From NCBI GenBank assembly GCA_904066235.2, contig CAJFCV020000004.1, positions 4,402,001-4,466,000 of the forward strand: DNA of 64,000 nt, read 5' to 3'. Of the stretch, positions 21,891 to 33,809 are shown one piece after another. The stretch comes from Bursaphelenchus xylophilus. Lineage: Eukaryota > Nematoda > Chromadorea > Rhabditida > Aphelenchoididae. The notes beneath the pieces are model-generated. The model had not been told where the DNA came from. It was given only the letters and a program-made list of their open reading frames with translations, and made no database searches. Both the position numbers and the translations under genes were made by a program. Each line of letters opens with the position of its first letter. Positions within the stretch are counted from its first letter, which is position 1.

Positions 21891-22412
21891 CAGGGGTGGT
21901 CGGCGGGCCGGGCCGGCCCGGCCCGGCCCAAACGGGCCGGCCGGCCTCAAAAATGGAAATTGACAAACGGGCCGGGCCCGTCACGGGCCGGGCCGGGCCG
22001 GGCCGCGGGCCTGGGGTTTTTCCGGCCCGGCCCGGCCCGTCTAAAATACAATGCCAAACCGTTGGCATTCATTGTTTTCGCGCCGGGAAAATTAATTGAT
22101 GTTGTTATAGTTGCTGTTTCTCAAGTTCTAAAACGTTTACAAGTCTCTAGTTCCATTATAGAACCACAAAACTATCACATTGATCCTTTACTAGCTAGAT
22201 CAACGCCTTTTTTGCCTCAGTTTAGATCCCGAGCCTGGGCGCAGTTCGCAGAACCCTCTATAGACGGGCCTGCACGGGCCGGGCCGGGCCAGGCCCGTCA
22301 CGGGCCGGGCCGGGCCGGGCCTGGAAAAAGACTAGACGGGCCGGGCCGGTCAATTAGACGGGCCGGGCCGCGGGCCGAAAATCGGAAAAATAGGGTCTGC
22401 TGACCACCCCTG
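21891..22412. mobile_element. hAT-type MITE with 8-bp target duplication
   Basis: The element starts CAGGGGTGGTC and ends with the exact complement GACCACCCCTG, giving 11-bp perfect terminal inverted repeats of the hAT type. It is flanked by an exact 8-bp duplication, CAAATCTA, at 21883-21890 and 22413-22420. It is 522 bp long with no transposase. Both ends carry dense arrays of GGGCCGGGCC/CGGGCCC, far more GC-rich than the surroundings; the middle is ordinary AT-rich sequence. The arrays may be subterminal transposase-binding sites; that is inference. Reading frames here are Gly/Pro/Arg-rich artefacts of the repeats. Confidence 0.85.
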
Positions 22413-22615
22413 CAAATCTACTTATAATTGGTTCCAATCTTGCTGCGTCACTAACTAAAACAACGCAAAGGCTCTACAAGAGTTCATGAATGAAATAATA
22501 CTTTTCTCCCCTCGTACGACCAAAAAATATATTATTTATGTTAACTGTTCCCATTTATTAAACAAAGAGCTTCATAGATAACATTGTTAACGTTCCCAAC
22601 AATCGAACAACGTTC

Positions 22616-24309
22616 TTAATACTCTAATTCCTCCAATTGTCCCTTATATTCACAAACATCATCAAAGTGTGCCTTGATTGGATCGTCGATTCCACTGATG
22701 CTGACCCATAGCCGTTCTCTTTCCTTGTCTTTCTCCACCAATCGTCCTGCGCGGCCTTTATGTTTCCCAGTGACAAACATGACAGGGGTTCCGAGCTCAC
22801 GGGGTATTACTGTTTCCAACTGGGCTTGTCTAAGAGCTAAAATAAAGAAAATTTTATCTTATGCCAGAAAAAATGAAAATTTAATTAAAACTTTGCTTTC
22901 AGACGGCCCAAACTCGCTACCACTTTTCCACAACGAATATTACTCTGCTAAAAATGAAAAAACTTACTATGAATTCTTCCTCTATCGTCCCTCAATTCGC
23001 AATGATCTCTCGAAGCGGCATCTACAACGACCATCTTTTGCTTGTAATAATCTCCTTTCTTGTATTTTTTATCAATCATTCTGACCAACAGACTTGGTGC
23101 CACCCACATTTCGCTGGTTGATGCTTCTATGATCTCTATATCGTCATCAGATTCCTCTTTTGGCTTCTTCTTCTCTGGCTTATATTTCTCGGATTTCCCA
23201 TTTTCCCGGCCGTTCCGTTGATCGTTTTGGTCTCTGATCCTCTTTTCTTCCTGTTCATAGGTCTTTTTATCTAAAACGACATAAATAAAATCAAAAAAAA
23301 ATTAAATAATACACAATAAATTTTTAGGTTTCAAACTCACTAATAGTTTTCCCAGCAGCTGTAAATTCCTTTTCCGTGATCGCTGTTAGCACCAAAACCG
23401 ATGTTTCAACTTCCTCTCCGGTTGTTAACCTGACCACAGCCTTTCTGGTAATGTCATCCATGAACTTCAGTCGTCCATAACATCCTTTATATTTTTTATG
23501 GTCTTCAATAAAAACTGGGACACCTTCGGCGAGCTGAGGAGCTGGTTCATTCTTATCAGCATCTTTCTGGTTAGGTCTGACAGCTTTCTCGGTGTTCAGT
23601 TTGAAAATTTTGGCCTTTTCGTAAACCATGAGCGGAACTGCTCGCTTGTTCGTTTTCCCCAGACCCTCTTCCTTTTTCCAGCCAAGTCCTCGTAGAAAGG
23701 CGTATCCAAAATCATTGTAGCTTATCTTGTCGTAATCAGGGTCACAGTCATCCGCTTCCTCATCAGTCTTGGATAGCGTCTTAGCCTTGCTTTCCTTTTC
23801 CTGCAGGATAATCAAATGTAATATAAATTTGTTCATCTAGAAGGAGAAAAAAAAAAAGAAAAAAACAACTCACATTTTCAGTAACCTCCATTGCTCCTTC
23901 TGATACCGGGACATCCCCTCTCGCTTCCTGCAACAACCTTAAAGTGGCCAATTGACTATCTGTAGCATGTCCTTCTTCTTTCAGCTGCAACAACCGTTTG
24001 ATTCTCCAATCAGCAACGTCTTTCCGTCGTTCAATCACGGGATCCTTCTTCTTTTCCTTGGGTATGCTACAAAAAGAAGTTTGAAGTTAAAAGAATCGAT
24101 AAAAATGTATTACCTATGAGAACTTAAGGCAAAACAGTAAAAATAATCTCTTACCCATTGACCAGGCCGCCTTCTAAATGAGTAATCTCCTGTTGGTCGT
24201 CTTCATGATCGGAATGAGCATCCTTCCCTTGAACAACATTAGAGACGACTTGCTTCTTGACGTTAAAGGAGATTTTGGTCGGTTTTTGTACCTCGACCTG
24301 GTCAGCCAT
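22616..24309 (-). CDS. GPKOW homologue (G-patch and KOW splicing factor)
   Basis: Five exons: 24309-24155, 24066-23874, 23800-23341, 23270-22968 and 22836-22616. They give 443 residues. GPKOW (Spp2-like) is a nuclear spliceosomal protein that binds the DEAH helicase DHX16/Prp2 through its G-patch during catalytic activation. The N-terminus, MADQVEVQKPTKISFNVKK, matches the family's conserved ISF-type segment. The G-patch lies at about residues 146-170 (FGYAFLRGLGWKKEEGLGKT). KOW 1 lies at about 197-222 (VPVFIEDHKKYKGCYGRLKF) and KOW 2 at about 386-415 (VMFVTGKHKGRAG). A Lys/Glu-rich linker with an acidic EESDDDIEIIE patch separates them. All junction phases close. The upstream neighbour is CNOT4, 750 bases away. 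Confidence 0.92.
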
Positions 24310-25061
24310 GATTTAACCCTTAAAATTAAAGAAGAATAACACGTTCTGGACGTGATAAGACGAAGCCAACAAAGAAAACGAACGTTTCAAATCAGAAACT
24401 ATGAAAAAGTCGATAAACTCCGAAAAAAATAAAAAAGAAATTCCAAAGTGAGACCTGACCCGCGATGAGTCAAGTGTCTCTCTGTTACAAATTCTACCGT
24501 AATATCGTGAAATACAGCATGTAACTTGAAAGTTAAACTGTAGCATGAATCTATGAACAGCAAAATCTAGCAATTTCTGTAGTGGTGATTGCTGAAATCG
24601 GGATTGCAATTGTCATGTAAAAGCATCAGTGATGAAGAAGCCTTTTCTATCAGTTTTTTTTAACTCCATTGTCCAAAATCGGCGTCGTGACACTTGCGGG
24701 CAACCAGTATGTTGCGGCCAGTTTACAGGCTGGATTTTCTAACTCCATTTCCAAAACCAATAAAAATTTCCGATTTATATCGCAACGACGATTATAAATG
24801 CCTCCAGCTAGTGGCTCCCGATTCATTCCTAACTTTTTTCTTCCAAAGTTCGCCAATCTTCCTCTCATCATTATCAATATACAAAAAAAATTATAGCGGT
24901 GTAAACCGTTTATTATTTAGAAACACGGCGATAACAAAGTACACTGTACCCGCAACATACAATATACGGCCAAAAAATAGAAAAGCGAAACAGTCCGGGA
25001 GATGGTGGGGATGTTCATCAGTGTGATGAAACAGACTAGTCCAGTTGATGGAATCCACGCC
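24310..25061. other. Spacer between GPKOW and CNOT4
   Basis: It contains the GPKOW 5' flank and CNOT4 3' flank. I see no further gene. The gap is too long for typical nematode operon spacing. Confidence 0.4.
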
Positions 25062-28000
25062 TTAATGGTCGGCCTGATTTGTGGCAGCCTGCGGGAATCC
25101 GGGTGGGGGAGGGACCCAGGAGGGCTGAACGGGGAGCGTCGAGTTCTGCATGGCCATTTGGTGCTGATGGTAGAGCATTTGTTGTTGCTGATAGAGGGCA
25201 GCCTGATGTTGTTGCTGCTGTTGTTGGTGACTGAGGAGGCTTTGAATGCCGGCGACCAGCTGCTGTTGTTGTTGTTGTCCCAGGCCGTAGCCGTTGTAGA
25301 TCGCCGAGGCCGAGGGATTGGAGCTGGGCTGTTGGGCGGATGTTGTGACGGGTTCCATCGATTGATTTGTGGATGAACCTGCAAAGAAATTAGAGTCAAG
25401 GTTTATAATCACAATCATAACCAACAATAATGCCTAAAACAACGCGCAAAATCACAAAATAACCTCAATATCCCGTTTTTCTCACCTTCGAACCTGACGT
25501 TGACATTGGGCAACATAGCCTTAAAGCCTTCTCTCCAGTCCTGCCCCGGTTGTTGAGCTCCATTCATCTGTCTGTACTGTGCCTGCAACTTCTGTAATTG
25601 CTGTGCCAAAACGTTCTGTGTTTGTGACTGGCCGTAGAGTTGTGCCAGAGGATTTTGTAAAGTCGCCTGATCTTGAGGGGGCGTTGGACTATGCGAATTC
25701 GGGGCTCGGGACATGGAATTGGAATGGCTTGTAGCGGCCATGAGGGCGGCGACAGCCTGTTCGCGGAATATCAAATGCTGTCTGTACAGGTATTCATGCA
25801 TGGCGGCGTTATACACTCCATTCTGTTGTGCTTGACTGGCCATGCTGGATTGCTGATTCACTAAATTGCTCTGCTGGTTGGCCATGGACTGTTGCTGCTG
25901 CTGTTGGCTGACCATATTGGACTGTTGGCTGGACATAGATTGCTGTTGTTGGAGGCTTCCCGATTGGCCGTTCGATTGATAAGCCGAGAAAATGGACTGA
26001 AGAAGTGGAGGGGTTGATTCCGACGTTTTCCAGTCCGAATCCAGCCCCGGTGGGCGGTTCTGGATCCTCTCAAAGAGGCGCTGAGATTGTGCTGGAGGTT
26101 GCTGATGGCCCGTATTATCCATCATCATGCCCACAAGGCTGTGATGTTGCCCTTGTGGTTGATGTCTGGCATTCGCAAACATCTCTTCTAGCCTTTGTTG
26201 GGTCGCGGCATTGGTCTGTGCGGCATTCGGGAAGGCGGGGAGACGTCGATGAACTGGTGGAGGGGTCTCTTTTGGCCTGAAAGTAAAAATCAATCATATT
26301 CTTACAAAAAAATTGTATCTCCTTGCCCTCAACTGTCTATTCTATCATAATTTTTGCTCTGAAAACTCCAATCAATGACTAAATTCTGAAATCCGGACAA
26401 AGATAACTGCTAAACCATGTAATTTAGACACCTACAACATCAACTGTTAAAACTTACATCGTCTTTTCTTCAAGTACAAGGTCCGCCAGGCCTTTGGACG
26501 ACTCTGAGAAGGGATCGAAGCCCAAATCATCATCGAAATTGTAGCTGCTGGCCGGGAATCCACTTGGCATGGGCCCTTCGTCCTTTGCGGCGGGGTGTTG
26601 AGCCAGAATCATGCGTTCCAGCTCATCACAAGTAGTATATTTGGCCGGCTCTGCCGCGATTTCTTCGGGCTCCGGATCGGCCTCATTCTCCTTATTCGAG
26701 TCCGAAGGAGTCGATGAGGGGACAGGTTCGTAGTGCTCGAAGCCTGGAGGTTTGGATGGAACGCTCGCGGGGGACGCAGATATGGAGCGGGTGTCCTGAA
26801 AATAAAGCCATCACTACCTCACACATTTCGCACATTTTTTGGTCGAAAGCCCAAGCTTTGAAGCCATCCTAAACACCAAAACAAAACACAACTTTTAAAA
26901 ATCCGTACCTTTTGCCTTTCCACACTTTCTGGTCGGTCTTCTGTACTGGAAGTCGACACTGGAGTGGATTTTCTGCTCGTGGACGACTCTTTTTGTCTGC
27001 TGGGAGAGGAATCTGTGCGGGATTTCGATCTGTGGCTTTCTTGTGACTAAAAAAGTCAATTACAATATAAAAACTAAATTAAAAAAAATATCCAAAAAAT
27101 ACTTTCAAGACATTCTCCTTACACTTTCTGATTTGGTCTCTGAATTTTGTTTGGCCTTCTTTTTTCGCTGTGTTTTGGTTTCTGTGACAATGGCGTCGCT
27201 TAGACTGGCTAGCCGAGGTGCGGAGACGGCGGAGCTTGTGGTTGGGGGTTCTGGCTCTAGACGATCACAGACTGGGGGCGATGAGGACTTGTTCTTTGTA
27301 TTCGGGACTTGTTCCGATTCTCTGAAACATCCAACTTATCTATTTGTCATGCCTTTCTACATTATCAATGACAAAAATATTAGTTGTCTTTTGCTCTACA
27401 CGTCCGTCATTTCGAAAAAAATGCAAATCTTTTCTAAACTTCAGACAAAAAAATCTAAATCAACCTACGACTGTCTATGTAGTCTTTTCCTCAGCGTTTC
27501 TGCCCGTGCTCTCTGTGCCAATTGTTCATGCAGTTTTCTCTCGTATTCCGTGTGTTTTCCAGCGTGCATATCCTCTTTTGTAAACGAGATCTCATCATCG
27601 GCGATCTCATGAAGGTACATACATTCTGGCTTATGACAAGCCGACCCTCGAAGGAACGTCGAGCAGTATTTGGTGGTCCCCAAGGATGCCTTTAGCATTC
27701 GGCCCTCCACTATGAGATTGTTGACGGCCTGCAAAATAAAAGTTAACCATTCCCTATTTACATTCACAGAGCAAAACCTGTCGATTTATTTTTTCGTATT
27801 CAAAAAATTTTAGCCATATCCGAAAATATCGCGGAGTCTCCCCTAAAGTTCAAGCAAAAAAAAAGAAACTCTTACCTCAATTGCCCTTAGGGCGGATTCC
27901 ACCTTCTCATAAGTAACGTAAGCCGTGCAGGACGGAGGTTGGCTCGGATTCAGTTGTACAGCCGCCCCTACAGCAATCTTCAACACCTTCCCGTACTTCC

Positions 28001-28801
28001 CAAAGTAGTCCGGTTTCTTCAGGATCTCCACATCAGCCATTCGATTCGACAATCCAACCACGTAGACCAGGTTCTTTTGGAGTACCCTGTAATTGGCTAG
28101 ATGCTTTCGACAGTCGGCCGGCTTCGATTTCTGCTTGGATTGCTTCTTCTCGGTCTTGATTCGCTGCATATCGGTGGTGCTGAGCGGTTGGAATGTGACC
28201 GGTTGATCCGAGTAGGGTTGTCGACAGGCCGGACAAAGCCCGTTCTCGTCTTCTCGTATACGATGCCAGCAAAACCGACATATCTGAAGCAAAGAGACAT
28301 GATTCGTATATTGTATAGCAAATTATGGTGGATTTGTGGCCATAACGTGGACCAAATTGACGTCTTATAATCGCACAAGACCCAAAACACAGAAACAACA
28401 GAAAATATATAAAAAACTTACTTGATATTGGCATGTGCAGGGATAAAAGTGCACATCATCGAAGTCGAAGGGCTCCATGCACAAAGGGCACTGAAACCAA
28501 GGAAAATTAGCCATGTTATGTTATACTGCAGATCAGGAATTTTTCCAAATTTTGGAAAAAAAAAATCATTTTTGGTCCACTCCTTGAAAATAGTGTAAGA
28601 ATACAATTTCTGAACCTTCAAGAGTAAAAGGAGGGCAACAAGCTTTAATTTAGCTTTAAAAGACGGAAAATTTCGAAGATCTCGTTCTTTCGAAGAAATT
28701 TGACAAATAATTTTGCATAACAATAACTTTTCCTGATACCTAAAAAGAAGACAAAATACATTAAGACATACCTCTTTATCAGTGCTCTCGTCGCTCGACA
28801 T
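25062..28801 (-). CDS. ntl-4: CNOT4 homologue (CCR4-NOT RING E3 ligase)
   Basis: Nine exons: 28801-28772, 28490-28422, 28283-27876, 27728-27469, 27321-27123, 27046-26909, 26795-26458, 26276-25486 and 25378-25062. They give 849 residues. CNOT4/Not4 is an E3 ubiquitin ligase associated with the CCR4-NOT deadenylase, acting in mRNA and protein quality control. The N-terminal C4C4 RING starts CPLCMEPFDFDD and continues CTCQYQICRFCWHRI and CPACRQPY (residues about 11-60). An RRM follows (KNLVYVVGLSNRMADVEILK, about 95-180). A CCCH zinc finger follows (KYCSTFLRGSACHKPECMYL, about 189-208). The rest is a Ser/Pro-rich then Gln-rich low-complexity tail with several poly-Gln runs in exons 8-9. Every exon junction is in frame. 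The first exon codes only ten residues. Confidence 0.95.
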
Positions 28802-31800
28802 CTCTTGGCTTGTTTTTAATTTTTTCGACGAAAAAATTAAAGTTTGCTTTGTTCGTGTGGCTAAATTAGACGAAACCCACTAAATCAATGGAAGTCTTCA
28901 ATTAAGCGCAACTGAAAAAAAATATACACATCAATACATAACATTATTCTTTAGAAAAAATGTTGCAAAATTTAGAAAAATGCGCGCAATCTTAATAAAA
29001 ACTTTTTAACATAAGCAAAAAAAAGATTTCCATGGCCTTACAGAATAAAGGCTTGATTAACTTGTAAAACGCCAATATTACCGAGGATTTTGATTAAAAC
29101 GGTCAACCAAATTCCACAAAGAGGACCTTGCTGATCAATAATCAACACAAGACCAATTAAAATCATAGCCTCTGAGAATAACCAATCGAAACGAATGCAA
29201 AATTATGCGCTGTAACGTCATCGAACGACGTTCCCTTCAACTGCTTTGAAGGCGAACGGAGTAAAAATTGATCGATTTTCTCATGGATAATATCAGAGAA
29301 GGAATGGAAAAAGGTTCGTAGAAGCTATAAAAACAAAAACACATTGTAAAAATTACTACAAGTAGCGGATCAAGATTGTAAACAGTAGTGACGTGTCATA
29401 TAGAGGGCGAAAACCGACCGGTCGATGGGAAGTTTTGTCAAATTTATATTATTTTAGGTATAAAATTGAATGATCCTTCAAAAGTTGAGGTGAATATGTA
29501 AAAAAACGTCCTGAAAACATCAGGAATTCTGTTATTTGACAGTTCGGCCTGTAGGAAGGTGAAAAGAAATTTTTTCCAGCTTATAACAGAATGCCAAGAT
29601 CGTCTTGAGACCAAATCTAAGCAAGGGATAGCGACCGGTCGATTTCTCCAATCTAATTGATCTTCCCACCTCGAGGGATGATTAATCGTAAACAGAATTG
29701 TATTTCCGAAAACGGAACTGTGGCCCCGATATTATCCACGTCGACCCCCCGTTTCCAAACAAAAAAGATCACGCGGAAGAACCGGGGCGAAAATCATTAT
29801 CGTCCCTCTATATCAACAATGTGGGAAATAATAGAAACAATAACAGGAAAGTCATGTGATTCTAGGCAAATTCATAAATCGGATTTGATGGGGTCAACAT
29901 GTTTGTGGAGTATAATTTATTCCATTTTTGTTGAGAAAAATGTGGTGACGTACGGGGGGATGAGTCGAAAAACGATTGCTCATCGCTTATTTTGCTTAGG
30001 TAGTTCCGGGAGAAATGGGCTGTCATTATTTTTTTATAGGATTTATATGTAAATTTAGGTCAAATGTAATATAAGTTTAGTCAGCAAGCAAGGTGGAATA
30101 CGCTGGCGTTGATCTTAAAGCCCTCTAGAAATTGTAGAAAGCCAAATTTTCGGATTCAGACAACTTTTTTGTATCATTCATGACAAAAATTTCCAAAATT
30201 TTGCGTTTTTTCGGGCACGCTTGAGCCAAAAAGTTTAGATTACATCTCCTGATGTCGTATGTCCCAACCGCATGAAGAACTCGGGTTTCCGAAACACATA
30301 ACTGCACAAAGAACCGCTCACATTATCCATAACGCCATAGTAACCGCAAAAAACACCCGCAAATTAAGCCTTCCTTCGCTCTGCTTTTGGAATTAATTAT
30401 ATTCCACAAAAAGAAGGAGAAAGGGAGGAGATTATTGTTGGGGGATTAAATTCCGCCCGAATAGCATCATAAACATTGTAAACCAAGGCCAAATCCGAAC
30501 GGATTATGGCCATCCAAATGTCCCAGAAATCCGAAACAAAGGATAAATTATTCAATTGGAATTGATGTCAAATTATGATGAAAGTAATCGAAGATTTAGA
30601 GAAAACGTTTTTAAGAGATAAATGAGATTTTTTAGCTTGCGCAACGGTGATTTTGCAATGTAAATAGCAAGGTGGAAAATTAGAATGTGATGAGATTTCC
30701 CCTACCAAAAATAATCTTTTCTTTGCAAAAATACTGCTCTAACAAAAAAAATTTGTAAAAACTTTTTTTTGCCTTTCCGACACTCCTAATTTTACGTAAT
30801 CTCTCGCCTATAAAGACCGTTCACTATCCCGTCTCTCCACAGAAAATGGAAGGTAAAAATTTTTGGGTGATGATATTTGGTCTAGACAGAATTGCTATGT
30901 AAAGTTTGAATAAAATCTGAGCTTCGAGCATTCTCTTTTTTATTATATACGATTTGAGCCCTAGAGGATCCAAAAATTTAATGAACATCTCAAAGCCCAT
31001 TCGAAATGATATTTGGATGCCATTTCTATATTTTTAGCTCTTTTTTACTAATTAAATGACGTCATGTTGTAGTGAACATGACGATCATTAAAACAGATCT
31101 ACAAAGAGTTGGCCTAACAAAAAAACTTTCAATCGCATCGTTGTTTTAGAAGACATTGACGACTTGTATAAATAGATCGCTAATCGTAAGAAACAGGACG
31201 CCAATTTGTCATCCGCGACTTATAAAAATGTACCGAGCTTATGCCTAATTTGCAACTTATTGTTAAATCTGGGTTGTCCAAAAAAGGCGCAAGTTAAAAA
31301 TCTCACAGAGTTTTTAGAAGGGAACAAGCTCATTTTGTACCAACTCGCATCAAAATCTGAGGGTTTCCATTTGAGCACGTAACTCTACTGTAGCCGGGTT
31401 TTCAGACTAAAAGAGATTTCCAACCAACCAATCTCTCCAAAGTAAGCGGAGTCCTGATTCCTTACGATTTCCCATTTATTTTTGGACCTGACAAAAAACG
31501 ATTGTAAAGATTAAGCCGCTATAAAAACGAAATTATTAAATTGAAAAGATCGAAATCACCAAAACTCTTGCTTCAAACGAGCATAAACTCCGCCGAATTT
31601 ATGCGTACTGCGGCAATAAACTGGCAAAATCTCCACCCAAACATTCCGGTTTACTCTATGGTAATTTGGGATGCATTGGGGAGAGTAACCGGCTGACCGC
31701 AGTAAAAGTGAAAAACGCGTTCGAAAGCCTCGAGCTCCGAAAATTTGGAAGGGAATTGGGATGAGGGAGGCGAGAGACTGCCCAAACAAAGAGAGTGCTA

Positions 31801-32487
31801 GAGAAAAGGAGAGAGATTATTGGGTTTTCGGAGAGTCTGAGGGAAGTGGGAGAGAAAAAAGGAAATTTGAAGAGGCTAACTGCCTCAGGGGCTCAATGCA
31901 AAAGGCTTTGAATGGAAGAGAGAGGAGAGAGTACAGGGTTTGGAGAGGCCGTAGAAGCAGAGAACAGGATGAAAAGGAGGAGAGAAAATTGTAAAACATT
32001 ACTTTTTTTGGAGACTCCAGGGAGAAAAAGGCTGACAAAAGAGCTGGTTGTGTAAAATAGACCATCAACCTATTAGAGTAAAGAAAACAAAACAAGATTA
32101 GCCTACTTTTTAGAGACCCCAGGCCTTAGGTAATGACCTATGGAAATCTTTAGCAAAAGCTTTGACTACAAATAATTTCAAAGAAATCTCGAGGAGAAAG
32201 GACGCAAACACTAGAGATCACTCGATTCTCAGAGACTCGAGACCCAAACAAAAGGATTATAGGGATTTTAGAGACGTAAAAAATGATTTTCGACGTAGAC
32301 ACTCAATTTTGAACTACTGGAAAACAGTTAAAATTGGAGGAAAAGTTTTGAAATGCAGACAGAGTCAACAAGTTAGGGAGAACAAGAGCCTCAGAGACCA
32401 GAAAGATGACTGGATTCAGATGAAAAGACTGCTAAAACAAGGTAAAACGAAAGGGGAAAAGATCAAGAGCGAGGAAAATAAAAGAAA

Positions 32488-32706
32488 TTAGATATTGCGG
32501 ATTCTGAAGAGACCCTCGACACGGCTCACCGACCACACACAAATGGAGAATCCCCCGCGGGCGCTTCGCTCTTTTTCTTCCTCAATTTTCGCACCCATGT
32601 TGGTCATGACGATGGAGGAGACCATGGTCAGCAAGCCAACGGAGAACATCACGTTTGCGAATAGTAAAGAAGGCCACCGAAAGGGAGTGATGTGGACAAA
32701 CAGCAC
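32488..32706 (-). other. Orphan membrane-protein-like fragment
   Basis: The minus-strand frame reads HITPFRWPSLLFANVMFSVG, continues through a hydrophobic stretch LLTMVSSIVMTNMG, then a basic/acidic tail to a stop at 32488. It looks like one or two membrane spans followed by a cytoplasmic tail. No ATG precedes the hydrophobic part and no AG acceptor is near the upstream in-frame stop, so it is not a clean terminal exon. It could be a gene fragment, a pseudogene exon, or chance. Confidence 0.2.
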
Positions 32707-33695
32707 GTGAAATCCAATGCCGAAGACGGAAGAAACGAGAGGTATTTTACATCAGAGAATGGGGAATATTCGTAAGAATAAAGTGATTTTGCGAGGCAGC
32801 ACAAAGTGTATTATAGTATTCAAAGAATTGCAGTTCCTACAACACTTTTCAGACTACCAATTTTTTGGTGAAAAATTTCAAAAAAGCTCGAATTTTTTGC
32901 ATCTCATTGTCACAAAAAATTCTTACTAGCTTTGGCCAATTGTAAGCAAAAAAATCTGAAAAAATACCCTCAGAAATGTCAATCTAAATTTGTCCCAAGT
33001 TTCGTGGAAATTTAAGCGTCACACTCCTGGAATTTCTTTCTATTATATTTATTATCAGGTTGAGATTTTTGGCATTACTTCAACAAACTTTACAATTTTT
33101 TCACAGTCTAGCAAGTTTCCTATAAGTACTCTGACAACGAAAAAAAGCTTTACAGCCAGAAAATAATTGATTCCCCAAAGTGCTTATCAACAAATTAAAA
33201 GTTCAAAAAATCTATATACAAGGAAAATTGTGTGATAAATGGAAAACATGAGGATTTATTGAGTGAAGCGCTTAATAAATGGACTAATCCGTTTGGTTAC
33301 TTCCCCTTGCATCACAAGGGTTCATAAAAAAGAGAAAGCCCAGCTGAATCACTGTTGTTCTTCCTTCTTTTTCTCAAGGATTTTATAGACGCAATAACAA
33401 CAGCCTAAGGGAGAAAGAAAAGAGTGAGCAAAGTACGGATCTTATTCTCATACTTACTAAAATTTTAAGGCAATTGACTTAAATATAAGCAATAATTAAG
33501 GCAATCTTAAACTTAAGCTCACGGCGACATGGTTTTAAAAAAAAATATACGTCATCAAATGCAATATTGTGTCATAAAAAAATTTTGGTATCATCAACAA
33601 CAAAAAAGGCGAAATTGGTGGCCTCGAAAAAACCAAGTTTTATATAGAAGATAAGCATATTTTTTGACAAAAAAATCGCTTTTTTCTTATCAATG

Positions 33696-33809
33696 TTAGC
33701 CGAGATTGTGGACAAGGATAAGGGAAATCTGGTAGTCGGCCTTAGCCACTTCACGGTAGAAAATAAGGAATATTACATAATAAAACGACAACAGATGCAA
33801 GTCCAACAT
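33696..33809 (-). CDS. Possible 37-residue membrane micropeptide
   Basis: ATG at 33809, stop at 33698-33696. It starts MLDLHLLSFYYVIFLIFYRE, giving one hydrophobic span, followed by VAKADYQISLILVHNLG. Codon use in the second half looks coding (GTG GCT AAG GCC GAC TAC CAG). It could instead be an exon of a larger gene. A frame this short is easily random. Confidence 0.2.
   Translation of the reverse strand: MLDLHLLSFYYVIFLIFYREVAKADYQISLILVHNLG

Noticed and set aside
21829..22403. Gly/Pro/Arg-rich reading frames on both strands
   Set aside because: They are translations of the CGGGCC arrays of the hAT MITE.
16451..28801. Operon of GEX-3, GPKOW and CNOT4
   Set aside because: Same strand, but gaps are 1.27 kb and 0.75 kb, one holding a transposon. 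Nematode operons usually have about 100-bp gaps.
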